A DNA stretch of 64,000 nt. It comes from Chitinophaga sp. CB10. GTDB taxonomy: Bacteria > Bacteroidota > Bacteroidia > Chitinophagales > Chitinophagaceae. The stretch is from NCBI GenBank assembly GCA_001870995.2, contig MLAV02000018.1, positions 1 to 64,000 of the forward strand, in the 5' to 3' direction. The translations under genes and the position numbers were made by a program. The notes beneath the pieces were generated by a model. That model saw nothing but the letters and a program-made list of their open reading frames with translations. It was not told the origin of the DNA and ran no database searches. This document shows, piece by piece, positions 63,420 through 64,000 of the stretch (its first letter is position 1; the number at the start of each line of letters is the position of its first letter).

Positions 63420-64000
63420 TTATTTCTTCTTTTTCTTCTCTGCCTTCTTCACAAAATTCCCTTCAAAGAAACACTTGATACCGCGGTAGGCGCCACAGCC
63501 GCCAATCTCCCGGATGCTTACCCTGCCGGAGGAAAACTGGAAGGAAATACCGCAGGAGGTTTCCTTATCCCGGAACTCGCCCCTGTTGCCGCCTACATAC
63601 TGGCCAACCCCGCTCACTTCGCCTTTGCACTTACCATTGTCCTTCGAGAAGGTAATAAAGAACTGAAATGATTTCGCATCCTCCCCGTCGCGGATAGATA
63701 CCAGGCTCATATCCCCGCTGGTGTAGTCGCCGGAAAAGCGGTGCTTGCGCGGCAAGGTATCCAGCGGATTAAAAATCTGCCCGGGTACGGACAGGTTAGC
63801 CGTATTGGTCATGATCAGCGTAGTGGACCCGTCCGCATTAACGCTGAAGAAGTCCTCCCGCTGCATATCCCGCACCGGCCCGTGCTGCGCTTCCGTTGTG
63901 AGCTTTAAAACATTTCTGCTGTCAATCTGGAAGGAGGAAAATACCCCGTTCCTACCTGCGTCGGCTACACGAAGCCGTTTGAGGAAGAGGCCTTTTTTCT
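63420..64000 (-). CDS. Partial gene of unknown function, 5' end outside the window
   Basis: The frame is open to the right edge (beyond the GTG at 63875), reading KRLRVADAGRNGVFSSF and LKLTTEAQHGPVRD before the part that looks like a start, so the gene is truncated by the window and not begun at 63875. Beta-rich sequence with SGDYTSGDMSLVSI and CGISFQFSSGRVSIREIGGCG, two Cys pairs, ending in a Lys-rich tail (KKAEKKKKK). No family recognised. Confidence 0.7.
   Translation of the reverse strand, partial: KKGLFLKRLRVADAGRNGVFSSFQIDSRNVLKLTTEAQHGPVRDMQREDFFSVNADGSTTLIMTNTANLSVPGQIFNPLDTLPRKHRFSGDYTSGDMSLVSIRDGEDAKSFQFFITFSKDNGKCKGEVSGVGQYVGGNRGEFRDKETSCGISFQFSSGRVSIREIGGCGAYRGIKCFFEGNFVKKAEKKKKK

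Overview
The window is a stretch of a Bacteroidota chromosome, most likely from a Chitinophaga-like member of the Chitinophagaceae. The evidence is the N-acetyl/N-succinyl-ornithine-type arginine operon, Tat- and lipobox-exported glycosidases, FucP-type sugar permeases, decayed Rhs proteins with the THYYPFGLTM core, DUF3857-type exported proteins, and promoters of the Bacteroidota form (TTTG about 19 bp upstream of TAnnTTTG). No replication origin, phage, IS transposase or CRISPR array was seen.

Region 1 (1-8700) is a minus-strand graveyard of Rhs 3' ends. Five copies of the conserved Rhs core end (near 986, 2400, 4090, 6320 and 7700) each lead into a different C-terminal toxin tip, followed by a small immunity-type gene; two further tips survive without a core. 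Recognisable tips are an M91/NleD-like metallopeptidase, a GHExxE putative peptidase and a NucA/NucB-type DNase. Almost every toxin part is broken by frameshifts or stops. Three immunity-type genes (a lipoprotein, a SUKH/SMI1 protein and a membrane-anchored protein) remain open. A plus-strand XRE repressor-like gene sits inside the array. Upstream lie a small membrane protein, a beta-propeller 'choice-of-anchor I' lipoprotein, a 1179-residue Rhs-type wall protein (10535-14074) and a lipoprotein.

Region 2 (14800-23560) is a complete minus-strand arginine operon in transcription order: GNAT acyltransferase, argG, argC, argD, argF', argB, argE, argH. It has a promoter near 23527-23561, a leader of about 285 nt and a terminator at 14803-14838.

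Region 3 (23600-41830) is a glycan-scavenging block: GH29 fucosidase, GH109-type oxidoreductase-like glycosidase, galactokinase with a permease, a FucP-like permease with a large insertion, a ROK sugar kinase, glycosylasparaginase, CutC, an exported phosphodiesterase, an exported EEP-family hydrolase, GH20 hexosaminidase and a NagB-PIG-L fusion. Together they fit breakdown of fucosylated, GlcNAc/GalNAc-containing glycoproteins, including the GlcNAc-Asn linkage, with catabolism of the released sugars to fructose-6-phosphate. No SusC/SusD pair is present.

Region 4 (41900-64000) is mostly housekeeping: a YeiH-type transporter, an LCMT-like methyltransferase, a class I amidotransferase, a YpdA-like reductase, murB, priA-plsC, mtaB, a clpS-aat N-degron pair, a CPA2 antiporter, three identical tRNA-Val(TAC) genes under a clear promoter, and a gene cut by the right edge. 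Several small exported or membrane proteins here are not recognised.
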